The notes below the pieces were generated by a model. It had not been told where the DNA came from, did not search any database, and was given only the letters and a program-made list of their open reading frames with translations. Of a stretch of 64,000 bases of DNA, positions 10,833-22,100 are shown one piece after another. Position numbers and translations under genes: made by a program. Position 1 is the first letter of the stretch; each line of letters begins with the position of its first letter. The stretch comes from Desemzia sp. RIT 804 (GTDB lineage Bacteria; Bacillota; Bacilli; Lactobacillales; Carnobacteriaceae). The stretch covers positions 682,001-746,000 of the forward strand of contig NZ_JAFEMV010000001.1 in the NCBI RefSeq assembly GCF_016892605.1, read 5' to 3'.

Positions 10833-11591
10833 TTAAACTCCACCAAATCGACGTTGTCTCTTTTGGTATATTGCTAAAGCTTCATCAAAAGCTTTTTCAT
10901 TAAAATCAGGCCAAGCAAGTGGTGAAAAATAAAATTCACTATAAGCATTTTGCCATAACATAAAATTACTGATTCTTTCTTCTCCGCTGGTCCGTATCAT
11001 ATAGTCTACATTTTGATATTCACCCAATACAGAACTCATTAAATAACTTTCGAAGTCCTCTTCAGTAACCTTTTGAGGATTTTTCTTTCCTTCAGCAATA
11101 TCTTTTGCTAAATCTTTTGCAGCAGCTAATATCTCACTTCTGCCACCGTAATTCACAGCAAAATTCAACACCATTCCTTTATTATTTTGTGTGCTTTTTA
11201 TAGCATTTTCCATTACTTTTTTCGTTTTTCTAGGTAATTTATCTGGAATACCGATCATGGTTACTTTGATATTAGCTTCCATGATTTCAGGCATAAATGT
11301 ATCAAAGAACTCAACAGGTAGCTGCATTAAATAATTCACTTCATCTAATGGCCGTTTCCAATTTTCTGTAGAAAAAGCATAGACCGTTAAGGCTTTGACT
11401 CCTCTTCTATTGGCATGCTTTGCGATTGTTTTTACTTGATCCATACCTGCTTTATGACCTAAAGAACGTTTTAATCCTCTACTTTTTGCCCAACGTCCGT
11501 TCCCATCCATAATTACAGCGACATGGTTAGGGATACTATCTTGTTGAGAGAAGAAGTTTTCTTTATTATTCTCAATTTCTTGATTACTCAT
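10833..11591 (-). CDS. uppS: Undecaprenyl diphosphate synthase (cis-prenyltransferase)
   Basis: Condenses isopentenyl units onto farnesyl diphosphate to form the C55 lipid carrier for cell-wall synthesis. Motifs: HVAVIMDGNGRWAKSRG with the catalytic Asp, GHKAGMD, TVYAFSTENWKRP, and near the C-terminus RTSGEERISNFMLWQ. The ATG at 11591 gives 252 residues, the usual length. In-frame TTG (11618) and GTG (11612) starts exist upstream, but no site has a strong SD (GGGCGG before the ATG). First gene of the uppS-cdsA-rseP unit. Its upstream region contains the tandem hairpin array described separately. Confidence 0.95.
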   Translation of the reverse strand: MSNQEIENNKENFFSQQDSIPNHVAVIMDGNGRWAKSRGLKRSLGHKAGMDQVKTIAKHANRRGVKALTVYAFSTENWKRPLDEVNYLMQLPVEFFDTFMPEIMEANIKVTMIGIPDKLPRKTKKVMENAIKSTQNNKGMVLNFAVNYGGRSEILAAAKDLAKDIAEGKKNPQKVTEEDFESYLMSSVLGEYQNVDYMIRTSGEERISNFMLWQNAYSEFYFSPLAWPDFNEKAFDEALAIYQKRQRRFGGV

Positions 11592-11700
11592 TGCGATTTG
11601 ACCGCCCTTCACTATCAAACTTTTCTCTTCTTATTGTAGCAAATCATTCTTTAAAATCCTATGAGTTTAAAGAAAAAATAACAATTGCCATAGGAAGATA

Positions 11701-12004
11701 GCACAAACTATTGATCTTTCAGAGTTCAATAGACAGGCTAAGCTCTTGCTTCACGCTTTTTCGCAGCCGCGTTGCACAGACCAGTTTCCCTATGATTTCA
11801 CTTTTCCATTTACTTAGGAAAGTACCCAAGTAAAAAGAAAAGATGAACTCTATAGGAATCTAAATGGTCTGCTCCACGCTCTGATCAAACGCGTTGCGCA
11901 AGGCAGCTCATGTGCCCATTATTCTCTCCAGACAGTTGGGAAAGAACCCAAACTGTCTGGAGAGAATAATGTTCAAAGAGCTAAACGCCTTGCTCCACGC
12001 TCTT
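11701..12004. repeat. Tandem array of three hairpin units with shared linkers
   Basis: Three consecutive units between divergent uppS and a small plus-strand gene. Shared linker on the plus strand: TGCTTCACGC / TGCTCCACGC followed by GCGTTGC(A/G)CA. Unit A (11701-11755) has a small hairpin CTATTGA/TCAATAG (11708-11732). Unit B has outer stem CAGACCA/TGGTCTG (11777-11783 with 11865-11871) and an inner 18-nt stem, 15 of 18 paired (11801-11842). Unit C has outer stems AAGGC/GCCTT and AGCTC/GAGCT (11900-11909 with 11978-11991) and a 24-bp inner hairpin with one bulge (11917-11971). Stem sequences differ entirely between units but remain complementary. Function unknown. Confidence 0.75.
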
Positions 12005-12035
12005 GAGTATATGTTTCGATTCTATTTTGTTCGGG

Positions 12036-12044
12036 TGTTATACT
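12036..12044 (+). promoter_or_regulatory. Extended -10 promoter for the 42-residue peptide gene
   Basis: TGTTATACT is an extended -10 element (TGn followed by TATACT). No good -35 is visible 17 bp upstream, which is acceptable for extended -10 promoters. The predicted transcript starts near 12051, about 35 nt before the ATG, and would carry the AGGAGG site. Confidence 0.5.
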
Positions 12045-12085
12045 ATATGTAGAATCAGTGTTTAAAAACTAAGGAGGCTATTTTT

Positions 12086-12214
12086 ATGAAGAGAAAAATC
12101 ACACAATTTATTGTAGGATTGATTCTTTCAGCCATTGCAGCAAAAGTAACTTCATGGATTTTAGGCGACGATACTAAGAAAGAACCTAAAAAGGCCAATT
12201 TTTTAGACTTTTAA
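12086..12214 (+). CDS. Small membrane protein, 42 residues, unknown function
   Basis: Not recognised. A perfect AGGAGG lies 8 nt before the ATG, an extended -10 promoter lies about 45 nt upstream, and a strong terminator begins 8 bp after the stop, so this looks like a genuine single-gene unit. The product begins MKRKITQFIVGLILSAIAAK. It has one hydrophobic segment (about residues 7-26) after a basic N-terminus, then a charged tail (GDDTKKEPKK). This suggests a membrane-anchored peptide with a cytoplasmic tail. It is the only plus-strand gene in the translation block, convergent with frr. It has no cysteine-rich or double-glycine features that would suggest a bacteriocin. Too short for routine gene calling. 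Confidence 0.7.
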   Translation: MKRKITQFIVGLILSAIAAKVTSWILGDDTKKEPKKANFLDF

Positions 12215-12221
12215 CTTATGT

Positions 12222-12273
12222 AAAAAGCAGCATCTCTCTATACCGATTTGGTGAAAGAGGCATGCTGCTTTTT
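12222..12273. terminator. Bidirectional terminator between the small peptide gene and frr
   Basis: 12-bp stem AAAAAGCAGCAT / ATGCTGCTTTTT enclosing a weaker inner stem (CTCT/AGAG). T-runs stand on both strands, so it can serve the plus-strand peptide gene and the minus-strand frr unit (stop at 12298). Confidence 0.85.
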
Positions 12274-12297
12274 GCATTTATTTTTTGATAAAAAGAA

Positions 12298-13601
<1,304 letters not shown>

Positions 13602-13642
13602 CTATTTACTCTCATATTTTAACATACTCTATTCAAAACTTC

Positions 13643-13663
13643 ATCATGATTATACTACATGAT
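13643..13663 (-). promoter_or_regulatory. Candidate pyrH promoter -10 inside an inverted repeat
   Basis: On the minus strand ATCATG-N9-CATGAT encloses TAGTATAAT, a consensus -10 TATAAT. The -35 is weak (GTGAAA at 18 bp). The palindrome centred on the -10 looks like an operator for an unknown repressor, but this rests on one site only. Confidence 0.35.
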
Positions 13664-13736
13664 ATGATCAGTTTTCACTTTTAAAGCAGTTTTTTAATCC
13701 AAAACAGCTGTTTTTGTATAGAAAACCATACAAAAA

Positions 13737-13763
13737 TAGAGAGGATAATAGTACTCCTCTCTA
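13737..13763 (-). terminator. Terminator after tsf
   Basis: Perfect 9-bp stem TAGAGAGGA / TCCTCTCTA, followed on the minus strand by a TTTTTG stretch, 11 bp after the tsf stop. It separates rpsB-tsf from pyrH-frr. Confidence 0.8.
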
Positions 13764-13773
13764 TAAAAATGTT

Positions 13774-14655
13774 TTATTTTTTAACTTGGTTCATTACTTC
13801 ATCAGCAAAGTTTTCTTGACGTTTTTCGATTCCTTCTCCAACTTCAAAACGTGCAAATTCTTTAACAGAAGCGCCATTAGCTTTTAAGTAGTCACCAACA
13901 GTTTGATCTGCATCTTTAACGAATGGTTGATCTACTAAACTAATTTCTGACAACCATTTGCTTAAACGACCTTGAATCATTTTTTCAACAATGTTAGCTG
14001 GTTTGCCTTCATTTAAAGCTTGTTCAGTCAACACTTTTGTTTCGTGGTCGATTTTTTCAGCTGGAACTTGTTCACGAGTAGTATACAATGGGTTGATAGC
14101 TGCGATATGCATAGCAACGTCACGAGCTATTTCTTCATTATCAGTACCTTCTAATTGTACTAATACACCAATGCGTCCACCCATGTGCAAGTAAGATCCA
14201 AATACTTCGTTATCAGCTTTTTCAAAGCGTACAAAACGACGTAAGCTGATTTTTTCACCGATAGTAGTTGTAGCAGAAATAATTTCTGTTTCAACCGTAC
14301 CTTCGCCAGCAGTTAATTTGTTTGCATCTTCAACTGATGCTGGATTTCCGTTAGCAATGACTTCTGTAATGTCTTTTACTAAGTTTTGGAATTTTTCATT
14401 TTTAGAAACAAAGTCTGTTTCTGAGTTGATTTCTGTTAAAGCAGCAATGTTACCTTCTGTGTAAACACCAGTTAATCCTTCAGCAGCAATACGGTCTGCT
14501 TTTTTAGCAGCTTTTGCCATACCGTTTTCTCTTAAGTGGTCTACTGCAGCGTTCATGTCTCCATCAACGGCTACCAATGCTTTTTTAGCATCCATCATTC
14601 CAACACCAGTCATATCACGTAATTCTTTAACTAAAGCAGCTGTTACTTTTGCCAT
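13774..14655 (-). CDS. tsf: Elongation factor Ts
   Basis: Guanine nucleotide exchange factor for EF-Tu. 293 residues. The N-terminal UBA-like domain has [19 protein letters not shown], then the core with [13 protein letters not shown] (conserved TDFV) and LRRFVRFEK. The ATG at 14655 is 10 nt after AGGAGG. The ATG three codons upstream (14664) is too close to the SD. It follows rpsB with a terminator-like hairpin between them, so expression relative to rpsB may be tuned. Confidence 0.97.
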   Translation of the reverse strand: MAKVTAALVKELRDMTGVGMMDAKKALVAVDGDMNAAVDHLRENGMAKAAKKADRIAAEGLTGVYTEGNIAALTEINSETDFVSKNEKFQNLVKDITEVIANGNPASVEDANKLTAGEGTVETEIISATTTIGEKISLRRFVRFEKADNEVFGSYLHMGGRIGVLVQLEGTDNEEIARDVAMHIAAINPLYTTREQVPAEKIDHETKVLTEQALNEGKPANIVEKMIQGRLSKWLSEISLVDQPFVKDADQTVGDYLKANGASVKEFARFEVGEGIEKRQENFADEVMNQVKK

Positions 14656-14720
14656 TTTATTCATTCCTCCTAAATGCTGTTTGTGTCTATTTTAATTTTT
14701 TGAGGGTAATTGTAAAAAAA

Positions 14721-14796
14721 AACTATCTCAAAAAAAGGAAATGACGCCGCTTTGTAAAAAGTCGCTATTCACTTCTCACTTTTATCGAGACAGCTT
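14721..14796 (-). terminator. Terminator/attenuator between rpsB and tsf
   Basis: On the minus strand a 10-bp stem with G-U pairs (AAGCTGTCTC / GAGATAGTTT) closes a long A/T-rich loop and is followed by a run of eight or more T. It begins 17 bp after the rpsB stop. Partial read-through into tsf is likely because no separate tsf promoter is obvious. Confidence 0.6.
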
Positions 14797-14812
14797 TTAT
14801 AAGGTTTATTGA

Positions 14813-15601
14813 TTATTCAGCGTTGTCGCCTTCAACAACTTCTACGATTTCTTCGATTGAAGCTGTTTCAGTTGATTCTGAAGCTTCAGCTGTGAAAGTT
14901 TCTTCAACAACTTCATCTTCACCTTGATTTCCTTCGATCATAGCGTCAGCCATTTTTGAAGTGATCAATTTAACTGCACGAATAGCATCATCGTTAGATG
15001 GAATGATTACATCGATTTCATCTGGGTCACAGTTAGTATCAACCATTGCTACGATTGGAATGTTTAATTTATGAGCTTCTTGAATTGCAATACGTTCTTT
15101 ACGAGGGTCAACTACGAACATAACATCTGGGATTCTAGGCATATCTTTGATTCCGCCTAAGAATTTTTCTAAACGGTCACGTTCTTTGATCAAGATACCT
15201 ACTTCTTTTTTAGGAAGTAAGTCAAAAGTACCGTCTGCTTCCATTTTATCAATATCTTTCAAGCGTTTGATACGTTTTTGGATAGTATCCCAGTTAGTTA
15301 AAGTTCCGCCTAACCAACGGTGGTTAACGAAAAATTGACCAGAACGTTGAGCTTCCTCTTTAATTGACTCTTGTGCTTGTTTTTTAGTTCCAACGAAAAG
15401 AGCGATTCCGCCATTTTCTGCTACATCTCTTACATATTTGTAAGCTGTATCTGCTAATTTAACTGTTTTTTGCAAGTCAATGATGTAGATACCGTTTCTT
15501 TCTGTAAAGATGTATTTTTTCATTTTTGGGTTCCAACGACGTGTTTGGTGTCCAAAATGAACTCCTGCTTCTAGCAATTGTTTCATAGAAATTACTGCCA
15601 T
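14813..15601 (-). CDS. rpsB: 30S ribosomal protein S2
   Basis: 262 residues. The S2 signatures are plain: [20 protein letters not shown] at the N-terminus, [23 protein letters not shown] and [12 protein letters not shown]. The C-terminal ~35 residues are an acidic tail rich in E and T. SD TGGAGG precedes the ATG. It has its own promoter (15737-15765) and a leader of about 128 nt. Confidence 0.98.
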   Translation of the reverse strand: MAVISMKQLLEAGVHFGHQTRRWNPKMKKYIFTERNGIYIIDLQKTVKLADTAYKYVRDVAENGGIALFVGTKKQAQESIKEEAQRSGQFFVNHRWLGGTLTNWDTIQKRIKRLKDIDKMEADGTFDLLPKKEVGILIKERDRLEKFLGGIKDMPRIPDVMFVVDPRKERIAIQEAHKLNIPIVAMVDTNCDPDEIDVIIPSNDDAIRAVKLITSKMADAMIEGNQGEDEVVEETFTAEASESTETASIEEIVEVVEGDNAE

Positions 15602-15730
15602 GATTGTGTTCCTCCATTTGGTTTTTGTATTTATCCCTCCCTCAAAATCAACTGCAGGGAGACTTAAGTAAACTTAAGCACCTTCCGTTGCATCCTTTGA
15701 GGTGTGATATAGTTGGCGCTTTTTGCACCG
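15602..15730 (-). promoter_or_regulatory. rpsB 5' leader with two hairpins
   Basis: About 128 nt lie between the predicted transcription start and the rpsB ATG. They contain a self-complementary CTTAAGTAAACTTAAG (15663-15678) and a 6-bp stem CTCCCT/AGGGAG (15637-15661). Ribosomal protein leaders often carry autoregulatory binding sites. I see structure compatible with this but do not recognise a named leader family. Confidence 0.4.
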
Positions 15731-15736
15731 TCTTAT

Positions 15737-15765
15737 ATTATACAGTCATTTTTTGTATAATGCAA
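15737..15765 (-). promoter_or_regulatory. rpsB promoter, sigma-A type
   Basis: TTGCAT (15760-15765), a spacer of exactly 17 bp, then perfect TATAAT (15737-15742) on the minus strand. Initiation is predicted near 15730. This is the best promoter match seen in the window. Confidence 0.8.
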
Positions 15766-15770
15766 GAAAA

Positions 15771-15810
15771 AAATTCAACAACACATTTAGTTTAATGTGT
15801 TGTTGAATTT
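15771..15810 (-). terminator. Terminator after the SNF2 helicase gene
   Basis: 17-bp perfect stem AAATTCAACAACACATT with a 6-nt loop, followed by a T-run on the minus strand (ATTTTTTTCTT). It starts 7 bp after the helicase stop and ends next to the rpsB -35. Confidence 0.9.
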
Positions 15811-15816
15811 TTAGTC

Positions 15817-18800
15817 TCACACAGACTCCATCCCCGCACTGAGGATTTCGCGAATATCTTGTTCAGTCAATTGATTTGCTGTTCGTCTATCTCCATGATC
15901 TTCTGTAATGACTTGATCAAATAAAGATTTCTTTTCTTGCTGTAATGCGTTGATTTTTTCTTCAATCGTTCCTTCTGCAATTAAACGCCATACTTCTACA
16001 ACATTCTTTTGCCCGATTCGGTGAGCTCTACCTGCAGCTTGCTCTTCCACAGCTGGGTTCCACCATAGATCATACAAGATAACCGTATCGGCACCTGTTA
16101 AGTTCAATCCAGTTCCTCCAGCTTTTAAAGAAATAAGGAAGATTGATTTTTCACCATCATTGAATTGATTTACCATATTGATCCGTTCAACAGGTTTTGT
16201 TTTTCCGCTCAAATAAAAGCTGGAAATATTTTCTTTATTCAATTCTGCTTCAATAATATCTAACATTGATGTGAATTGAGAGAAAATAAGAATTCGTTTG
16301 TTGTTCTCTAGAGCATTTGAAACAATTTCTTTCAATTGCAATAATTTACCCGACTCACCTTCATAATCATCTAGGAATAATCTAGGATCACAGCAAATTT
16401 GACGTAAGCGAGTTAATGAAGCTAGAATCGCAATTCGATTCTTCTTGAAATCGTCTCCGCTCATTCCTTGAACTGTTTGCTGGATCTGTTGCAAGTATGC
16501 TAAATAAACTGTTTTTTGCTCTTTAGTCAGCGTGCTGAACATATTGGTTTCGATTTTTTCTGGCAGTTCTTTCAGTACATCTTTTTTCACCCTTCTCAAA
16601 ACAAAAGGCTGAATCATTTTAGCAATTTTTTCATTTGACATACCTTTGAATTTTTTGATTGAAGGGAAAAAACCAGGCATGATCAATTGAAAAATAGCCC
16701 ATAATTCTTCTATTTTGTTTTCTATAGGCGTTCCGCTTAACGCAAATTTTCTAGGTACCGAAAGGCTTCTTAAAGCTTGAGAAGTCTTGGTATGGTAATT
16801 CTTCACCATTTGAGATTCATCCATGACTAATGTACTGAACGATTGTTGCTTGTACAATTCCACGTCTTGACGGAAGCTTTGATAAGAAGTAATCAAGATA
16901 TCGTTGTGTTCAACATCTTGGATTTGTTGTTCTCTTTCTTCAATACTTCCTGTAACAACTGTCGCCCTAATACTTGGCGCAAACTTTTTCAATTCATGGT
17001 ACCAGTTGTATGTCAGAGATGCTGGAGCAATAATAAGAAATGGGTTCTTTTCTCCTTGCTCAATTTCAGATTGGATATAAGTGATGACTTGAAGTGTTTT
17101 TCCTAATCCCATGTCATCTGCTAAGATTCCTCCAAAACCATACTTTGACAGCATTTTAAGCCATTTGAATCCAGTAGCTTGGTAAGATCTCAATTCACCA
17201 TTTATTTTTTGTGGGAGTTCTACCTCAATGGATTGAGGTTGATTTAAATCTTGGACCATTTGCTGGAATTTTTTCGATAATACCGGTTGAACATCATTTT
17301 CTTTTTCTAGGAGATGAGAAAGCTCCAATCCTCGGTAACTCGGAACAGTGACTCCTCCATTTTGAAAATCTTTAGAACTGCGTAATTCATTTAGAACTCG
17401 ACTGATTTGTTGTAGTTCTTCGGATTCTAATGACAACAGTTTCCCATTTTCCAATTTATGGAATTTCTTTCTGTCCATCAAACTTTGTAAGACTTGATTG
17501 ACTTCATCTTTACTGATGCCTTTGATGTCAAATCGAATATCCAGTAAGCCGCCTTCTTGCTGGATATCTACATTCGTATCTGGATCTATTTGATCCAAGA
17601 AAATACTGTCTAAACTATCATTGATATATACCTCTGCTGATTCTTCCAGCAAAGGGATCTCTTTTGTAAAGAATTGATAGAATTTCTCATCTTGTACCAA
17701 ACGTTTGGTATAATCTTTTTCTTGACGCTTGTAGCCTAATTCATTCAATAAATTCAAGGTTTGGATTTCTTTTTTGCTGTCTCTAATGACCTGGACTTTT
17801 TCTTCTGGTAATTGATTTTCTTTTGGATCAGTAGACAATACCATGTGTCGATAATTGAATTCCACTACTGCATGGAGTTCTTCTTTTTCATACGTAAAAT
17901 AAATGCAGGTCTTCAACGGCTCATGGATAAAAGTGCTTTCCACTTCTTCAGACATATGAACAGGCGCTAATTTAGAGAGCATTGGTAAAACATATGCTGA
18001 AAAATCCGGCATGTCTTCTTGCTGGATATCAATTCCATCTCCTTCATGTCGCTGTAAGAAGGACTGCAACGGCTGTATCGCTTTTACTTGCTCACGAGTC
18101 GGATTATAAATAGTATCTTGAACAATGTACCAATGATACTCTTTTAAGTACACATCTGTATTATCATCAATACTTAAAGAGATGTGCCCTTCATGATCGT
18201 TTAATTCAAATTGATAAGGGATCTGCCCTTCAACAAAAGTTACTCTTGAGTAATGAGAACCGTTTATATCAAATTGCATGTTAGCTGTTTCTTGATATTG
18301 TTCTATAAACCTTCTTGTAAAAGAAGGTGTTAATACAAAGTACCGTTTATTGTTAAAAATCGATTTTGGCTCTGTATAATTTCCACGAACAAAAAATTGA
18401 GATTCCATTTCTGCATTCAAATCATTTAATATTTTTTCATCAATAAGTTCCAATTCAATGGATTTAAAATCTACCCATTGATTTGTTTTGTATTCAAATT
18501 TATCCTTATTCATAAAAGCCGTTAAAAAAGCTTGTATATCTTTTATGACATATAATTTGTCTAAACCTGCTCGCAAACTGACAACCAGGACTTCTCCAGA
18601 ATGCCGCACTAAGGCCGTACTCTCCGGCTTATGTTCTACTCTAAACTCTAACTTAAAAGTTTGACTTTCTTTTTTCTCCACAGTATACAAACTACTTGTA
18701 TCATCTAAAAATTGTCTGGAGAATAACACTGTTAGCTCTTTTCCAGGGTTGAGAGAATTTTTCGCCACTTTTTCTGCATTTTCAGGTGTCATGATCCTGC

Positions 18801-19053
18801 TGATCTGACGATCTTTCAACTCTAATTCCACCGCAACCGTGTGTTTACAGTAGCCATGATTTTTCCAATAATCACATTCACAAAAATCTTGTTCGCGTGT
18901 TGTTCCATCTAATTCCACATGATAGCGATCATCATCCAACACATCAGCTGACCAAATCTTTTCGTCGATTGAAGCATTTACTGAAAGAACTCGCTTTTCA
19001 TCCACCAAACTTCTTCCTACTTCAATTAATCGTTCAGGTATACTCCACTTCAC
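15817..19053 (-). CDS. SNF2/RapA-family DEAD-box-like helicase with SWIM zinc finger
   Basis: 1078-residue Swi2/Snf2 ATPase, a class that translocates on double-stranded DNA and remodels protein-DNA complexes; the bacterial target is unknown. A SWIM finger lies near residues 50-75 (CECDYW...GYCKHT). A long middle region resembles the SNF2-associated bacterial domain. The helicase core starts near 640 with DDMGLGKTLQ (motif I), DESQMVKN (motif II, near 743), SGTPIENK (motif III) and a C-terminal lobe ending in GRAHRIGQ (motif VI). The start is GTG with a weak SD. It is monocistronic, with its own terminator. Confidence 0.9.
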   Translation of the reverse strand: MKWSIPERLIEVGRSLVDEKRVLSVNASIDEKIWSADVLDDDRYHVELDGTTREQDFCECDYWKNHGYCKHTVAVELELKDRQISRIMTPENAEKVAKNSLNPGKELTVLFSRQFLDDTSSLYTVEKKESQTFKLEFRVEHKPESTALVRHSGEVLVVSLRAGLDKLYVIKDIQAFLTAFMNKDKFEYKTNQWVDFKSIELELIDEKILNDLNAEMESQFFVRGNYTEPKSIFNNKRYFVLTPSFTRRFIEQYQETANMQFDINGSHYSRVTFVEGQIPYQFELNDHEGHISLSIDDNTDVYLKEYHWYIVQDTIYNPTREQVKAIQPLQSFLQRHEGDGIDIQQEDMPDFSAYVLPMLSKLAPVHMSEEVESTFIHEPLKTCIYFTYEKEELHAVVEFNYRHMVLSTDPKENQLPEEKVQVIRDSKKEIQTLNLLNELGYKRQEKDYTKRLVQDEKFYQFFTKEIPLLEESAEVYINDSLDSIFLDQIDPDTNVDIQQEGGLLDIRFDIKGISKDEVNQVLQSLMDRKKFHKLENGKLLSLESEELQQISRVLNELRSSKDFQNGGVTVPSYRGLELSHLLEKENDVQPVLSKKFQQMVQDLNQPQSIEVELPQKINGELRSYQATGFKWLKMLSKYGFGGILADDMGLGKTLQVITYIQSEIEQGEKNPFLIIAPASLTYNWYHELKKFAPSIRATVVTGSIEEREQQIQDVEHNDILITSYQSFRQDVELYKQQSFSTLVMDESQMVKNYHTKTSQALRSLSVPRKFALSGTPIENKIEELWAIFQLIMPGFFPSIKKFKGMSNEKIAKMIQPFVLRRVKKDVLKELPEKIETNMFSTLTKEQKTVYLAYLQQIQQTVQGMSGDDFKKNRIAILASLTRLRQICCDPRLFLDDYEGESGKLLQLKEIVSNALENNKRILIFSQFTSMLDIIEAELNKENISSFYLSGKTKPVERINMVNQFNDGEKSIFLISLKAGGTGLNLTGADTVILYDLWWNPAVEEQAAGRAHRIGQKNVVEVWRLIAEGTIEEKINALQQEKKSLFDQVITEDHGDRRTANQLTEQDIREILSAGMESV

Positions 19054-19162
19054 GAAACCAACCTACTTTCTTGCCGTTTTTCCAAAAAAAATGTTCTTCA
19101 ATATTTGTTGAACAAAATTCTCCATCTATCTATTTTACGTTATCTTTTCAAAAAAAGAAACA

Positions 19163-19179
19163 CTAATGTATTTCATTAG
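19163..19179 (-). terminator. Short terminator after sbcC
   Basis: 6-bp stem CTAATG/CATTAG, followed on the minus strand by TGTTTCTTTTTTT. It lies about 18 bp beyond the sbcC stop. The stem is short and the T-run is offset, so confidence is moderate. Confidence 0.5.
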
Positions 19180-19196
19180 CTATTCAGTTAGTTTAC

Positions 19197-22100
19197 TTAA
19201 GCATGTACTGCAGACAATTGACTTTTTCCAGTCCCTAAAGCATGTACCAGTATTTTATCCGGAATTCGGTCTTTTAATTCTTTAACATGGCTGATGATAC
19301 CGACTAATTTTCCGTCCCCATCAATTTGCATCAATGCTTCTATCGCTTGGTCTAACGCGTCCTCGTCTAAAGAACCGAAGCCTTCATCAATAAAAATCGC
19401 TTCGATCTGAACTCCACCAGACTGGCGTTGCACCACATCTGAAAGTGATAAAGCAAGCGAAAGGGCTGCGGTAAAGCTTTCTCCACCAGAAAGAGTCCCT
19501 ACGTTCCGAATCCCGCCAGCATGATCATCGTAAATATTGATCTCTAAACCTGTTCTATTTTTATATGATCCATCTTCTCGATTCAAATCAAACAAATAGC
19601 GATTATTAGAAAGTCTTTGCAGTCGCTGATTAGCCAACACGAGCACTTCTTCCAAGAAATAAGACAACACATAACGCTCAAAGCCCAGCTTACTATTGCC
19701 AGTATCTCCATTAGCAACATCGGATAGTTTTGCAATCTCCAAATAGAGGTCCATGTTTTTTTGATGTGCATCCAAGATAGATTGGCATGTTTTCAATACA
19801 TTTTTATTTTGATGGAAGTGATCTTGCAGAACCGCTTTTTCTTCAGCTTTTTGAGTCTTTTGTTTCACTAATTGATCATACTGAACTTGAGCTTCTTGTA
19901 ACTCAGGAAGAGGTTTCCCATCTAGCTTCTGCATATTAAGCTCTAAATTATGTTGAACATTATAGTAAGTTTTTTCAAAATGATTGATCTCATTGCGCCA
20001 TTCAGTTACAAAAGAATTATTTTCTACGTGTTTTTCTACTTCTTCTAGAGTAGTGAATGAACTTCTTTCTAATGCCTCTGTTAATTGTTCAGTCAGAGCT
20101 TGCTGTTTCTCTTGTTCTAAAGTAATCGTTTCTGTTATGGAATGTAACGTATAAGATACCTGTTCTTTTGTTTTTTCAGCCTCTATGTGCGTTTGGATAA
20201 CTTCTTCATAGTGCTCATCCCATTCGTTAATGGCTTTGGTTATTATTTGTACTTCTGTTCTGTAGTGTTCGGTGTCAAGATATTCTTTTGGAATATCCTG
20301 ACTCAACTGATTCAGTTGTCCTTTTAGTTCGCTCCATCGATTCCATTCTAACTGAAGTTCTGTTTCACCAAGTGTTAATTTTTTTTGAACCTCTGCTAGC
20401 TCTTTCTCGATTAGAGCCTTTTTCTCCTCCTGACTAGTTTGAGAAGTTAACTGAGCATCAATGATTTCTATCTGCTCCTTTAACTCATTTATTTGTCCAG
20501 TTAGTTCGGCTGTTTGTTTTTGAAGATTGTCCTTCTTTAACTGTAAAGGAGCTGCTTGTTCACTCCAATAATGATTTTTTAGAATGAGTTCCTCGGTAAA
20601 CCTTTGCTCAGTCATTTTCAGTTGATCTATTTGCTGATGAAGCAGTTCTGCTTCAGCTTGATAGGCAGCGATTTGTTTTTCTTTTTCTTCTAACCTTATT
20701 TCCAATTCAACAGCTGTTTGTTTGGGTTTTTCTTTGTTCACACTGTGCAACGGGTGTTCCGTTGAACCACAAACAGGACAAGGTTCCCCTTCAATCAAAT
20801 CTTCCGATAATTTTTGAATTTGGATTTTAGCCCAATCACTTTTAACTTCTTTATATTGTTTGTTAGCCTCTTCTAATTTCGCAGCAACTACATCTTTGCG
20901 GCCTGTTTTATGAGCTAAATCGGTTGTTACTTGATTTTTTTGGGTATCGAGTTGAATAGTCTCTTGCAGAAAACTTTGAGCCTTTTCAAATTCTTGAAGC
21001 TTATCTTTCAACAGATAAAATTGATTTTTTTTGTCTTTCAATTCATCTAATACCTGATTGAGATTATTTTTTTCTTTGACTAAACCTTCATGTTCCACAG
21101 TGAATTGTTTGAGTTCAGTTTGAATATCTTTTACAACAGCTTCTTGCTGCCTGTTTTGCTTTTCACTTATGATATAAGCTTCGATCGACTGCTTTAAGTG
21201 AGCTAATTTTATCAACTGTTCTTTTCGCTGCTCTTGATGTATTTTGTCTTTTTCAACTTGTTCTTTTTTTTGGGCTGAGTTCTTTAAATCTTCTTGTACA
21301 GTTTGAAGTTGACTAGAAGTGTCCAGTTGTTTTTGTTTAAACATAGAAAGGGTTTGTTGATTTTCTTTCAATTTAAACAACAATGGTTCAAATGGTTTAG
21401 TTTCTTCACACAAGTTTATTGCCTGATGAAGTTCGTTTATGTGGGTTTGTTCCTTCTTCAATTGCTCTAAAGCAGCGATCAATTCTTCTTTTTCAGTCAA
21501 TAACTGTTGGATCGTTTGTTGTTCAGTTAAAAATTCATTCGCTTGAGTTATCTTGTTCGTCAAATCGGTAAGAGCGGCCTCTAAAGCTGCTAAAAAATTG
21601 AGCATGTCACTTTGGTCTTCTTTTAATTTTTCTAATTCCTCTTTCATACCTGCAAAACCTGTTAAGTCAGAAACAGGTTTTGCTTCAAGCCAATGTGCTC
21701 TGCTCAAAGTAGCTTCCAGTTCTTTTTCCTTTTCAAGTAACTTAACATGCATCTCTTTTTTCTTGTCTTTTAACTTTTCACTAAATTGACGGTAAATTCC
21801 AGTACCAAAGAGTTTTCTTAAAATATTTTCTTTGTCTCCGCTGTCCGCATTTAAAAAGCGTCTGAATTCACCTTGGGGAATCATGACGATTTGTCTAAAT
21901 TGATCACAGGTCAACTGCACCACTTCTTCAATCAAAGCATCTACTTCACTGATCTTCGTTACTTGTTGAAGTTCAGTCCCTTCTTCATTAAAGACACGAA
22001 TAGAAGCTTTTGCTGGCACCTCACGGGTGCCTTCACCTTTTAGTTTTAACAACGTTTGAGCAGGGCTGCGAACGATCTCATATCTTTTATTTTGCGCGTG

